Shown here piece by piece: positions 1 through 14,500 of a DNA stretch of 64,000 bases. The position numbers and the translations under genes were made by a program. This stretch comes from Pachypanchax playfairii (taxonomy: Eukaryota; Chordata; Actinopteri; Cyprinodontiformes; Aplocheilidae). Within the stretch, counting starts at the first letter, position 1. Each line of letters opens with the position of its first letter. The notes under the pieces are model-generated. The model was not told where the DNA came from, made no database searches, and worked only from the letters and a program-made list of their open reading frames with translations. The stretch covers positions 93,498 through 157,497 of the forward strand of contig SSNP01000407.1 in the NCBI GenBank assembly GCA_006937955.1, written 5' to 3'.

Positions 1-1424
1 GTTAGCTAAAACACACCAAACACCCGAAACATCAAACACTACACACACACCAGTTAGCTAAAACACCCCAAACACCTGAAACATCAAACACTACACACAC
101 ACCAGTTAGCTAAAACACACCACACACTACACACACACCAGTTAGCTAAAACACACCAAACACCTGAAACATCAAACACTACACACACCAGTTAGCTAAA
201 ACACACCAAACACCTGACACATCAAACACTACACACACACCAGTTAGCTAAGACACACCAAACACTACACACACACCAGTTATCTAAAACACAACAAACG
301 CCTGAAACATCAAACACTACACACACACCAGTTAGCTAACACACACCAAACACTACACACACACCAGTTAGCTAAAACACACCAAACACCTGAAACATCA
401 AACACTACACACACCAGTTAGCTAAAACACACCAAACCCCTGAAACATCAAACACTACACACACACCAGTTAGCTAAAACACACCAAACACCCGAAACAT
501 CAAACACCACACACACCAGTTAGCTAAAACACACCAAACACTACACACACACCAGTTAGCTAAAACACACCAAACACTCCACACACACCAGTTAGCTAAA
601 ACACACCAAACACTACACACACACCAGTTAGCTAAAACACACCAAACACCTGAAACATCAAACACTACACACACACCAGTTAGCTAAAACACACAAAACA
701 CCCGAAACATCAAACACTACACACACCAGTTATCTAAAACACACCCAACACCCGAGACATCAAACACTACACACACACCAGTTAGCTAAAACACACCAAA
801 CACCTGAAACATCAAACACTACACACACACCAGTTAGCTAAAACACACCAAACACCCGAAACATCAAACACTACACACACACCAGTTAGCTAAAACACAC
901 CAAACACCTGAAACATCAAACACTACACACACCAGTTAGCTAAAACACACAAAACACCTGAAACATCAAACACTACACACACCAGTTAGCTAAAACACAC
1001 CAAACACTACACACACCAGTTAGCTAAAACACACCAAACACCTGAAACATCAAACACTACACACACACCAGTTAGCTAAAACACACCAAACACTACACAC
1101 ACCAGTTAGCTAAAACACACCAAACACTACACACACACCAGTTAGCTAAAACACACCAAACACTACACACACACCAGTTAGCTAAAACACACCAAACACC
1201 TGAAACATCAAACACTACACACACCAGTTAGCTAAAACACACCAAACACCTGAAACATCAAACACTACACACACACCAGTTAGCTAAAACACACCAAACA
1301 CTACACACACCAGTTAGCTAAAACACACCAAACACTACACACACACCAGTTAGCTAAAACACACCAAACACTACACACACACCAGTTAGCTAAAACACAC
1401 CAAACACCCGAAACTTCAAACACT
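1..1424. repeat. AC-rich minisatellite, 52/36-bp alternating unit
   Basis: The unit starts GTTAGCTAAAACACACCAAA and exists in a long form of about 52 bp and a short form of about 36 bp. The short form lacks a 16-bp piece containing GAAACATC, and the terminal (AC)n varies by 2 bp. The array continues off the left edge. It lies in arnt2 intron 12, so the pre-mRNA would be GU-rich here. Stop-free stretches on the minus strand are by-products of the repeat. Confidence 0.95.
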
Positions 1425-1432
1425 AGTCTGCA

Positions 1433-1705
1433 CGGCCTCCCGGATGTCCACCCAGTCTGCACGGCCTCCCGGATGGCCACCCCGTCTTCACGGCCTCCCG
1501 GATGTCCACCCCGTCTTCACGGCCTCCCGGATGTCCACCCAGTCTGCACGGCCTCCCGGATGTCCACCCAGTCTTCACGGCCTCCCTCACGGCCTCCCGG
1601 ATGTCCACCCCGTCTTCACGGCCTCCCGGATGTCCACCCCGTCTTCACGGCCTCCCGGATGTCCACCCAGTCTGCACGGCCTCCCGGATGTCCACCCAGT
1701 CTGCA
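1433..1705. repeat. GC-rich 29-bp minisatellite, 9 copies
   Basis: Nine 29-bp units of the form CGGCCTCCCGGATGTCCACC plus nine more bases, with one 12-bp partial unit after the fifth. The units differ at two spots (CAGTCTGCA versus CCGTCTTCA). Each contains CpGs, and eight contain CCGGATGT, an ETS-like site. It directly abuts the AC-rich array. Confidence 0.95.
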
Positions 1706-1784
1706 TTAGTCTGTCCAGTCTGCTTAGATGGCTTCTCATTTGCACCTGATCTGCTCTGCCTTCACACTGAGGGACAGTTTAGCG

Positions 1785-1930
1785 CTGCCTGTTAACCTCC
1801 AGCATGTTTTTGGTCTGTGGGATGAAACTGGAGTCCCTGGAGGAATCCCAACATGCACTGGGAGAGGGTCCCAGCCTCGTTTCAAACCCAGGACTGCCCA
1901 CTGCACCACCGTGCAGCCGGCATTGAGCTG
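1785..1930. repeat. Fragment of a teleost interspersed repeat
   Basis: Phrases such as CCAGCATGTTTTTGGTCTGTG and CCCACTGCACCACCGTGCAG resemble a very common fish repeat family that I recognise by its wording but cannot name reliably. About 1931-2395 is ordinary AT-rich intron with nothing recognisable. Confidence 0.5.
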
Positions 1931-2395
1931 ATGTTTGTTTCTTAAAGTATTTCAACATTTTTAATTTTTAGAATCAGATTGTTGTTTTACACTTTATTTT
2001 CCTGAAAAATAACTTCAGCATCCATAAACCTTCATTGTGCTGTAGACCTGAGAAGGATAAAGAAATTTTAATGTGCAGCTGTGAAAATACGACAGGTGAT
2101 GACTGCCGCCTGCTGTCCTTCGTTTTATTTACATACAGTCTCGTGTTATCAATGAATAATAAATATCACTTTCATATTCATCTTTTAGGCTCTTCAAGCA
2201 CGTTTTTAGACTTGTTTGCATGAGAAACCAAGTCTCATTCATTCCATCACCGTGTCCTTTAGATTCTGGAAACTTCTAAAGATGGACCATCTGATTTGGG
2301 AAAAAGCTGGTAGTAGAAGATTCATTCTTTTGATTTAGGAGCAGTTTGAAGTGGTAAAAACAACCAACAGAATGATAAAGACAAGAGGGACCTAC

Positions 2396-2547
2396 TTGAC
2401 ATTGGTATTGGTGCAGATGATGTACTCGATCTCATCAGAGTAAGGGTTCTGGAAGGTAAAACTGCTGGTTCGGATCAGCATCCACTCTCTGTTTTTCATA
2501 CGGAAACGATACATGACTGACAGGACCTGGCCTTTAAGTTTCACCAC
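2396..2547 (-). CDS. arnt2: arnt2 exon 12, end of PAS-B and PAC motif
   Basis: The exon follows a TTTGCAG acceptor and encodes residues 388-437, from [16 protein letters not shown] through [20 protein letters not shown] to [11 protein letters not shown], plus two bases of the next Lys codon, before a GTAGGT donor. It is the last arnt2 exon in the window. The following exons, encoding the Gln-rich linker and activation domain, must lie left of position 1. Confidence 0.96.
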
Positions 2548-5500
2548 CTGCAAACGAACAAATCATTATTAACCCTGACAAAATTCTACATACTAACAAC
2601 ACAGGTGTGTAGAAAGTGTGTGAGAGGCTTGTACTTGTATTAAAGCTGGTGCAGACCTGCCAACCTTGTCATAATATTTTGAGTACCACTTGTGTTGTGC
2701 AGCTTTTTTCAGACTTTTGCACCTTCATTGTTTTGCAAACAGTAATTACCCCATTAACTGGAAATTTGTTGTAAAAACAATAAAACCTTAGTGTTTGATT
2801 ACAATACTTTAAAAATATATAGAAATTTTGCACTGACCAACAGAAAATCAAAAAATGCTATCCTTATGACAACCTTTCAATGGATCACAAACCCTTTCAC
2901 AACATGAAAACGCTGTTCACAAACTGAAGTAACTTTATTATTTAAAGTATTTTATTATGATAACTTTGACCCTGATGACCTTTTAACTAGTTTTTGCATC
3001 AGTCATCACACAAGCATTACCACAGTTCTTCTTGATATTTATTCAAAAACTTGATTTGGTGTCACTTGGTCACATGACATCAAAGCTATTGAAGAAAAAA
3101 AAACAAATATTACAGTAAAATAATACTAAGAAATATTCAATGCCCTCAAACTGGAAATAAATTGCTGTGTCTGGTGGTTTAGCTGCAGTAGGACATTCTA
3201 AGATTGACTTCGGAGACATCATATTTTGGTTTGTGTTTGCCTTGGCTTTCCCCCCCATCTTGAGCCTTTCTATCTTTGTCTTGTTATTTTAAGTCTTTGT
3301 TTTTTATTGTTCATATATGTTTTAATGTTTCACATTCTTTTGTGGTGTTTTTATCTGTTTAACTTTGTATCAGCTGCCGCTGTTCTTAAAGCGCTTTATA
3401 TATAAAGTTGACTTGACTTGTGTACGTCATTCGATCAGTAATCTCGCTGCCTGCACTGGGTGTAACTAAGCAACAAGACGCTCCTGAATATCTGTTGAAT
3501 GTCCAACCTCAAACTAACTTCCCCGCAGTACACACACAGACACTAACTACAGCGAGGTAGTACTGGACATGTCGTCCACATTTGCCACAATACTCACATG
3601 TCCGCAGCGTTTTGCAAAGTTTAGAGCAGCAAGTCATACCAGCGTACTTTGATGTCAAATTGTGTACTTGCTACACAAAATGTGTACAGGTTGGCAGGTC
3701 TGCAGGTGGTTTAATAACCTGCTGCTTTATCCTGCAGAGTGATGGATGGATGGATGGACTGTTTACATGTGTTGAATATCAACAAATTGTAGTAAATCAA
3801 AGTGAACATGTTACACAGAGGGTGGAACACACAAAGTAACACACTAACTAACACACTAACATACTAACTAACACGTTAACACACTAAGTAACACACTAAC
3901 TAACACACTAACATACTAACTAACACGTTAACACACTAAGTAACACACTAACTAACACGTTAACACACTAAGTAACACACTAACATACTAACACACAAAG
4001 TACCACACTAACACTAACTAACACACTAACACACAAAGTACCACACTAACACTAACTAACACACTAACACACAAAGTACCACACTAACACTAACTAACAC
4101 ACTAACACGTTAACACACTAAGTAACACACTAACACTAACTAACACGTTAACACACTAACTAACACGTTAACACACTAAGTAACACACTAAGTAACACGT
4201 TAACACACTAAGTAACACGTTAACACACTAAGTAACACACTAACACGTTAACACACTAAGTAACACGTTAACACACTAAGTAACACACTAAGTAACACAC
4301 TAACTAACACGTTAACACACTAAGTAACACACTAACTAACACGTTAACACACTAAGTAACACGTTACCACACTAAGTAACACACCAACACATTAACACAC
4401 TGACACACTAACTGACACACTAACTAACACATTAACTAACACACTAACTAACACACTAACTAACACGTTAACACACTAAGTAACACACTAACACTAACTA
4501 ACACACTAACACACAAAGTACCACACTAACGCTAACTAACACACTAACACACAAAGTACCACACTAACACTAACTAACACACTAACTAACACACTAAGTA
4601 ACACGTTAACACACTAAGTAACACACTAACTAACACGTTAACACACTAAGTAACACGTTAACACACTACGTAACACACTAACTAACACGTTAACACACTA
4701 AGTAACACACTAACTAACACGTTAACACACTAAGTAACACACTAACATACTAAGTAACACGTTAACACACTAAGTAACACGTTAACACACTAACTAACAC
4801 GTTAACACACTAAGTAACACACTAACATACTAACTAACACGTTAACACACTAAGTAACACACTAACATACTAACACACAAAGTACCACACTAACACTAAC
4901 TAACACACTAACACACAAAGTACCACACTAACGCTAACTAACACACTAACACACAAAGTACCACACTAACACTAACTAACACACTAACTAACACACTAAC
5001 ACGTTAACACACTAAGTAACACACTAACACTAACTAACACACAAACTCTAACACTAACTAACACACTAACACACAAAATACCACACTAACACTAACTAAC
5101 ACACTAACACACAAAGTACCACACTAACACTAACTAACACACTAACACGTTAACACACTAAGTAACACACTAACAAACTAACACACAAAGTACCACACTC
5201 ACACTAACTAACACACTAACACACAAAATAACACACTAACTAACACACTAACATACTAACTAACACGTTAACACACTAAGTAACACACTAACTAACACGT
5301 TAACACACTAAGTAACACACTAACAACACACTAACTAACACACTAACGCTAACTAACACACTAACACACAAAGTACCACACTAACGCTAACTAACACACT
5401 AACACACAAAGTACCACACTAACACTAACTAACACACTAACTAACACACTAACACGTTAACACACTAAGTAACACAACTAACACACAAACACCTAACTAA

Positions 5501-8500
5501 CACACTAACACACAAAGTACCACACTAACACTAACTAACACACTAACTAACACGTTAACACACTAAGTACCACACTAACTAACACGTTAACACACTAAGT
5601 AACACACTAACTAACACGTTAACACACTAACTAACACGTTAACACACTAAGTAACACACTAACACTAACTAACACGTTAACACACTAAGTAACACACTAA
5701 CACGTTAACACACTAAGTAACACGTTAACACACTAAGTAACACACTGACACACTAACATGTTAACACACTAAGTAACACACTAACACTAACTAAGACACT
5801 AACTAACACGTTAACACACTAAGTAACACGTTAACACACTAACACGTTAACACACTAAGTAACACACTAACACTAACTAACACACTAACTAACACGTTAA
5901 CACACTAAGTAACACACTAACACACTAACTAACATGTTAACACACTAAGTAACACACTAACACTAACTAACACACAAAGTACCACACTAACATACTAACA
6001 CACAAAGTACCACACTAACACTAACTAACACACTAACACACAAAGTACCACACTAACACACTAACTAAAACGTTAACACACTAAGTAACACACTAACACT
6101 AACTAACACACTAACACGTTAACACACTAAGTAACACACTAACATACTAACACACAAAGTACCACACTAACACTAACTAACACACTAACTAACACACTAA
6201 CACACAAAGTACCACACTAACGCTAACTAACACACTAACACACAAAGTACAGCACTAACACTAACTAACACACTAACTAACACACTAACACGTTAACACA
6301 CTAAGTAACACACTAACACTAACTAACACACTAACTAACACGTTAACACACTAACACACTAACTAACACGTTAACACACTAAGTAACACACTAACTAACA
6401 CGTTAACACACTAAGTAACACGTTAACACACTAAGTAACACACTGACACACTAACTGACACACTAACTAACACACTAACTAACACGTTAACACACTAAGT
6501 AACACACTAACTAACACGTTAACACACTAAGTAACACACTAACTAACACGTTAACACACTAAGTAACACACTAACTAACACGTTAACACACTAAGTAACA
6601 CGTTAACACACTAAGTAACACACTAACACTAACACACAAAGTAACACACAAACTAACACACTAACTAACACACTAACTAACACGTTAACACACTAAGTAA
6701 CACGTTAACACACTAAGTAACACACTAACAAACACACTAACACGTTAACACACTAAGTAACACACTAACACGTTAACACACTAAGTAACACACTAACACT
6801 AACTAACACACTAACTAACACGTTAACACACTAAGTACCACACTAACTCACACACTAAGTAACACACTAACACTAACACACAAAGTAACACACTAACTAA
6901 CACACTAACTAACACGTTAACACACTAAGTAACACACTAAGTAACTCGTTAACACACTAAGTAACACACTAACACGTTAACACACTAAGTAACACGTTAA
7001 CACACTAAGTAACACACTAACACTAACTAACACACTAACACGTTAACACACTAAGTAACACACTAACTAACACGTTAACACAAAGTAACACACTAACACT
7101 AACACACAAAGTAACACACTAACTAACACACTAACTAACACGGTAACACACTAAGTAACACACTAACACGTTAACACACTAAGTAACACACTAACACTAA
7201 CTAACACACTAACTAACACGTTAACACACTAAGTACCACACTAACTGACACACTAAGTAACACACTAACTAACACGTTAACACACTAACACGTTAACACA
7301 CTAACACTAACACGTTAACACACTAAGTAACACACTAACTGACACACTAACTGACACACTAACTAACACGTTAACACACTAAGTAGCACACTAACACTAA
7401 CTAACACACTAACTAACACGTTAACACACTAAGTAACACACTAACACACAAAGTAACACACTAACTAACACACTAACTAACACGTTAACACACTAACTAA
7501 CACGTTAACACACTAAGTAACACACTAACACACAAAGTAACACACTAACTAACACACTAACTAACACGTTAACACACTAAGTAACACACTAACTAACACG
7601 TTAACACACTAAGTAACACACTAACACTAACTAACACACTAACTAACACGTTAACACACTAAGTACCACACTAACTGACACACTAAGTAACACACTAACT
7701 AACACGTTAACACACTAACACGTTAACACACTAACACTAACACGTTAACACACTAAGTAACACACTAACTGACACACTAACTGACACACTAACTAACACG
7801 TTAACACACTAAGTAGCACACTAACACTAACTAACACACTAACTAACACGTTAACACACTAAGTAACACACTAACTAACACACTAACACACTAACTAACA
7901 CGTTAACACACTAAGTAACACGTTAACACACTAAGTAACACACTAACACTAACTAACACACTAACACGTTAACACACCAAGTAACACACTACCACTAACT
8001 AACACACTAAGTAACACGTTAACACACTAAGTAACACACTAACACTAACACACTAAGTAACACACTAACTAACACACTAACTAACACGTTAACACACTAA
8101 GTAACACACTAACTAACACGTTAACACAAAGTAACACACTAACACTAACTAACACACTAAGTAACACACTAACACTAACTAACACACTAACACGTTAACA
8201 CAAAGTAACACACTAACACTAACTAACACACTAACTAACACGTTAACACACTAAGTAACACACTAACACTAACTAACACACTAACTAACACGTTAACACA
8301 CTAAGTAACACACTAACTGACACACTAACTAACACGTTAACACACCAAGTAACACACTACCACTAACTAACACACTAACTAACACGTTAACACACTAACT
8401 AACACGTTAACACACTAAGTAACACACTAACACACAAAGTAACACACTAACTAACACACTAACTAACACGTTAACACACTAACACGTTAACACACTAACA

Positions 8501-11500
8501 CTAACACGTTAACACACTAAGTAACACACTAACACTAACTAACACGTTAACACACTAAGTACCACACTAACTGACACACTAAGTAACACACTAACTAACA
8601 CTAACACACTAACACACTAACACGTTAACACAAAGTAACACACTAACACTAACTAACACACTAACACGTTAACACACCAAGTAACACACTACCACTAACT
8701 AACACACTAACTAACACGTTAACACACTAAGTAACACACTAACTAACACGTTAACACACTAAGTAACACACTAACACTAACTAACACACTAACTAACACG
8801 TTAACACACTAAGTACCACACTAACTGACACACTAAGTAACACACTAACTAACACGTTAACACACTAACACACTAACACGTTAACACACTAAGTAACACA
8901 CTAACACTAACACACTAACTAACACGTTAACACACTAAGTAACACACTAACTGACACACTAACTAACACGTTAACACACCAAGTAACACACTACCACTAA
9001 CTAACACACTAACTAACACGTTAACACACTAAGTAACACACTAACTAACACGTTAACACACTAAGTAACACGTTAACACACTAAGTAACACACTAACACT
9101 AACTAACACACTAACACGTTAACACACTAAGTAACACACTAACTAACACGTTAACACAAAGTAACACACTAACACTAACTAACACACTAACACGTTAACA
9201 CACCAAGTAACACACTACCACTAACTAACACACTAACTAACACGTTAACACACTAAGTAACACACTAACTAACACGTTAACACAAAGTAACACACTAACA
9301 CTAACTAACACACTAAGTAACACACTAACACTAACTAACACACTAACACGTTAACACAAAGTAACACACTAACACTAACTAACACACTAACACGTTAACA
9401 CACCAAGTAACACACTACCACTAACTAACACACTAAGTAACACGTTAACACACTAAGTAACACACTAACACGTTAACACACTAAGTAACACGTTAACACA
9501 CTAAGTAACACACTAACACACTAACTAACACACTAACTAACACGTTAACACACTAAGTAACACACTAACTAACACGTTAACACACTAAGTAACACACTAA
9601 CACTAACTACACACACTAACTAACACGTTAACACACTAACACTAACACGTTAACACACTAAGTAACACACTAACACTAACTAACACACTAACTAACACGT
9701 TAACACACTAAGTAACACACTAACTGACACACTAACTAACACGTTAACACACCAAGTAACACACTACCACTAACTAACACACTAAGTAACACGTTAACAC
9801 ACTAAGTAACACACTAACACGTTAACACACTAAGTAACACGTTAACACACTAAGTAACACACTAACAAACACACTAACACGTTAACACACTAAGTAACAC
9901 ACTAACACGTTAACACACTAAGTAACACACTAACACTAAGTAACACACTAACTAACACGTTAACACACTAAGTACCACACTAACTGACACACTAAGTAAC
10001 ACACTAACTAACACGTTAACACACTAACACGTTAACACACTAACACACTAACACGTTAACACACTAAGTAACACACTAACACTAACTAACACACTAACAC
10101 GTTAACACACCAAGTAACACACTACCACTAACTAACACACTAACTAACACGTTAACACACTAAGTACCACACTAACTAACACGTTAACACACTAAGTACC
10201 ACACTAACTGACACACTAAGTAACACACTAACTAACACGTTAACACACTAACACGTTAACACACTAACACTAACACGTTAACACACTAAGTAACACACTA
10301 ACACTAACTAACACACTAACTAACACGTTAACACACTAAGTAACACACTAACTAACACGTTAACACACTAACTAACACGTTAACACACTAAGTAACACAC
10401 TAACATACTAACTAACACACTAACACGTTAACACACTAAGTAACACACTAACACTAACTAACACACTAACTAACACGTTAACACACTAAGTACCACACTA
10501 ACTGACACACTAAGTAACACACTAACTAACACGTTAACACACTAACACGTTAACACACTAACACTAACACGTTAACACACTAAGTAACACACTAACTGAC
10601 ACACTAACTAACACGTTAACACACCAAGTAACACACTACCACTAACTAACACACTAACTAACACGTTAACACACTAAGTAACACACTAACAAACACACTA
10701 ACACGTTAACACACTAAGTAACACACTAACACGTTAACACACTAAGTAACACACTAACACTTACTAACACACTAACTAACACGTTAACACACTAAGTAAC
10801 ACACTAACACGTTAACACACTAAGTAACACGTTAACACACTAAGTAACACACTAACAAACACACTAACACGTTAACACACTAAGTAACACACTAACACTA
10901 ACTAACACACTAACTAACACGTTAACACACTAAGTAACACACTAACTAACACGTTAACACACTAAGTACCACACTAACTGACACACTAAGTAACACACTA
11001 ACTAACACGTTAACACACTAACACGTTAACACACTAACACTAACACGTTAACACACTAAGTAACACACTAACACTAACTAACACACTAACTAACACGTTA
11101 ACACACTAAGTAACACACTAACACACACACTAACACGTTAACACACTAAGTAACACACTAACACGTTAACACACTAAGTAACACACTAACACTTACTAAC
11201 ACACTAACTAACACGTTAACACACTAAGTACCACACTAACTGACACACTAAGTAACACACTAACACACAAAGTAACACACTAACTAACACACTAACTAAC
11301 ACGTTAACACACTAAGTAACACGTTAACACACTAAGTAACACACTAACACTAACTAACACACTAACACGTTAACACAAAGTAACACACTAACACTAACTA
11401 ACACACTAACACGTTAACACACCAAGTAACACACTACCACTAACTAACACACTAACTAACACGTTAACACACTAAGTACCACACTAACTAACACGTTAAC

Positions 11501-14500
11501 ACACTAAGTAACACGTTAACACACTAAGTAACACACTAACACACAAAGTAACACACTAACTAACACACTAACTAACACGTTAACACACTAAGTAACACAC
11601 TAACACTAACTAACACACTAACTAACACGTTAACACAATAAGTAACACACTAACACGTTAACACACTAAGTAACACACTAACTAACACGTTAACACAAAG
11701 TAACACACTAACACTAACTAACACACTAACTAACACGTTAACACACTAACACGTTAACACACTAACACTAACACGTTAACACACTAAGTAACACACTAAC
11801 ACTAACTAACACACTAACACGTTAACACAAAGTAACACACTAACACTAACTAACACACTAACTAACACGTTAACACACTAAGTAACACACTAACTAACAC
11901 ACTAACTAACACATTAACACACTAAGTAACACACTAACTAACACGTTAACACACTAAGTAACACACTAACACACAAAGTAACACACTAACGCTAACTAAC
12001 ACACTAACACACAAAGTACCACACTAACACTAACTAACACACTAACTAACACGTTAACACATAACTAACACACTAACTAACACGTTAACACACTAAGTAA
12101 CACACTAACACACAAAGTAACACACTAAGTAACACACTAACTAACACGTTAACACACTAAGTAACACGTTAACACACTAAGTAACACACTAACACTAACT
12201 AACACACTAACACGTTAACACAAAGTAACACACTAACACTAAGTAACACACTAACTAACACGTTAACACACTAAGTAACACGTTAACACACTAAGTAACA
12301 CACTAACACTAACACACAAAGTAACACACTAACTAACACACTAACTAACACATTAACACACTAAGTAACACACTAACTAACACGTTAACACACTAAGTAA
12401 CACACTAACACACAAAGTACCACACTAACACTAACTAACACACTAACTGACACACTAACACGTTAACACACTAAGTAACACACTAACACTAACTAACACA
12501 CTAACTAACACGCTAACACACTAAGTAACACACTAACACTAACTAACACACTAACACGTTAACACACTAAGTAACACACTAACTAACACGTTAACACAAA
12601 GTAACACACTAACACTAACTAACACACTAACTAACACGTTAACACACTAAGTAACACACTAACTGACACACTAACTAACACGTTAACACACCAAGTAACA
12701 CACTACCACTAACTAACACACTAACTAACACGTTAACACACTAAGTAACACACTAACTAACACGTTAACACACTAAGTAACACGTTAACACACTAAGTAA
12801 CACACTAACACTAACTAACACACTAACACGTTAACACAAAGTAACACACTAACACTAACTAACACACTAACTAACACGTTAACACACTAAGTAACACACT
12901 AACACGTTAACACACTAAGTAACACACTAACACTTACTAACACACTAACTAACACGTTAACACACTAAGTACCACACTAACTAACACGTTAACACACTAA
13001 GTAACACACTAACAAACACGTTAACACACTAAGTAACACGTTAACACACTAAGTAACACACTAACACTAACTAACACACTAACACGTTAACACACTAAGT
13101 AACACACTAACTAACACGTTAACACAAAGTAACACACTAACACTAACTAACACACTAACACGTTAACACACTAAGTACCACACTAACTGACACACTAACA
13201 CACTAACTAACACGTTAACACACTAAGTAACACACTAACACTAACTAACACACTAACTAACACGTTAACACACTAAGTAACACACTAACTGACACACTAA
13301 CTAACACGTTAACACACTAAGTAACACACTAACACTAACTAACACACTAACACGTTAACACACTAAGTAACACACTAACTAACACGTTAACACACAGTAA
13401 CACACTACCACTAACTAACACACTAACTAACACGTTAACACACTAAGTAACACACTAACTAACACGTTAACACACTAAGTAACACACTAACTGACACACT
13501 AACTAACACGTTAACACACCAAGTAACACACTACCACTAACTAACACACTAACTAACACGTTAACACACTAAGTACCACACTAACTAACACGTTAACACA
13601 AAGTAACACACTAACACTAACTAACACACTAAGTAACACACTAACACTAACTAACACACTAACACGTTAACACACTAAGTAACACACTAACTAACACGTT
13701 AACACACTAAGTAACACACTAACTAACACGTTAACACACTAAGTAACACGTTAACACACTAAGTAACACACTAACACTAACTAACACACTAACACGTTAA
13801 CACACTAAGTAACACACTAACTAACACGTTAACACAAAGTAACACACTAACACTAACTAACACACTAAGTAACACACTAACACTAACTAACACACTAACA
13901 CGTTAACACACTAAGTAACACACTAACTAACACGTTAACACAAAGTAACACACTAACACTAACTAACACACTAACTAACACGTTAACACACTAAGTACCA
14001 CACTAACTGACACACTAACTAACACACTAACTAACACGTTAACACAAAGTAACACACTAACACTAACTAACACACTAAGTAACACACTAACACTAACTAA
14101 CACACTAACACGTTAACACAAAGTAACACACTAACACTAACTAACACACTAACTAACACACTAACTAACACACTAACTAACACGTTAACACACTAAGTAA
14201 CACACTAACACGTTAACACACTAAGTAACACGTTAACACACTAAGTAACACACTAAGTAACACACTAACTAACACGTTAACACACTAAGTAACACACTAA
14301 CTAACACGTTAACACACTAAGTAACACACTAACACTAACTAACACACTAACTAACACGTTAACACACTAAGTACCACACTAACACACAAAGTAACACACT
14401 AACTAACACACTAACTAACACATTAACACACTAACTAACACGTTAACACACTAAGTAACACGTTAACACACTAAGTAACACACTAACACTAACACACAAA

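Noticed and set aside
474..674. Trp/Cys/Val-rich minus-strand open frame in the leftmost array
   Set aside because: It consists only of minisatellite units and breaks where unit length changes.
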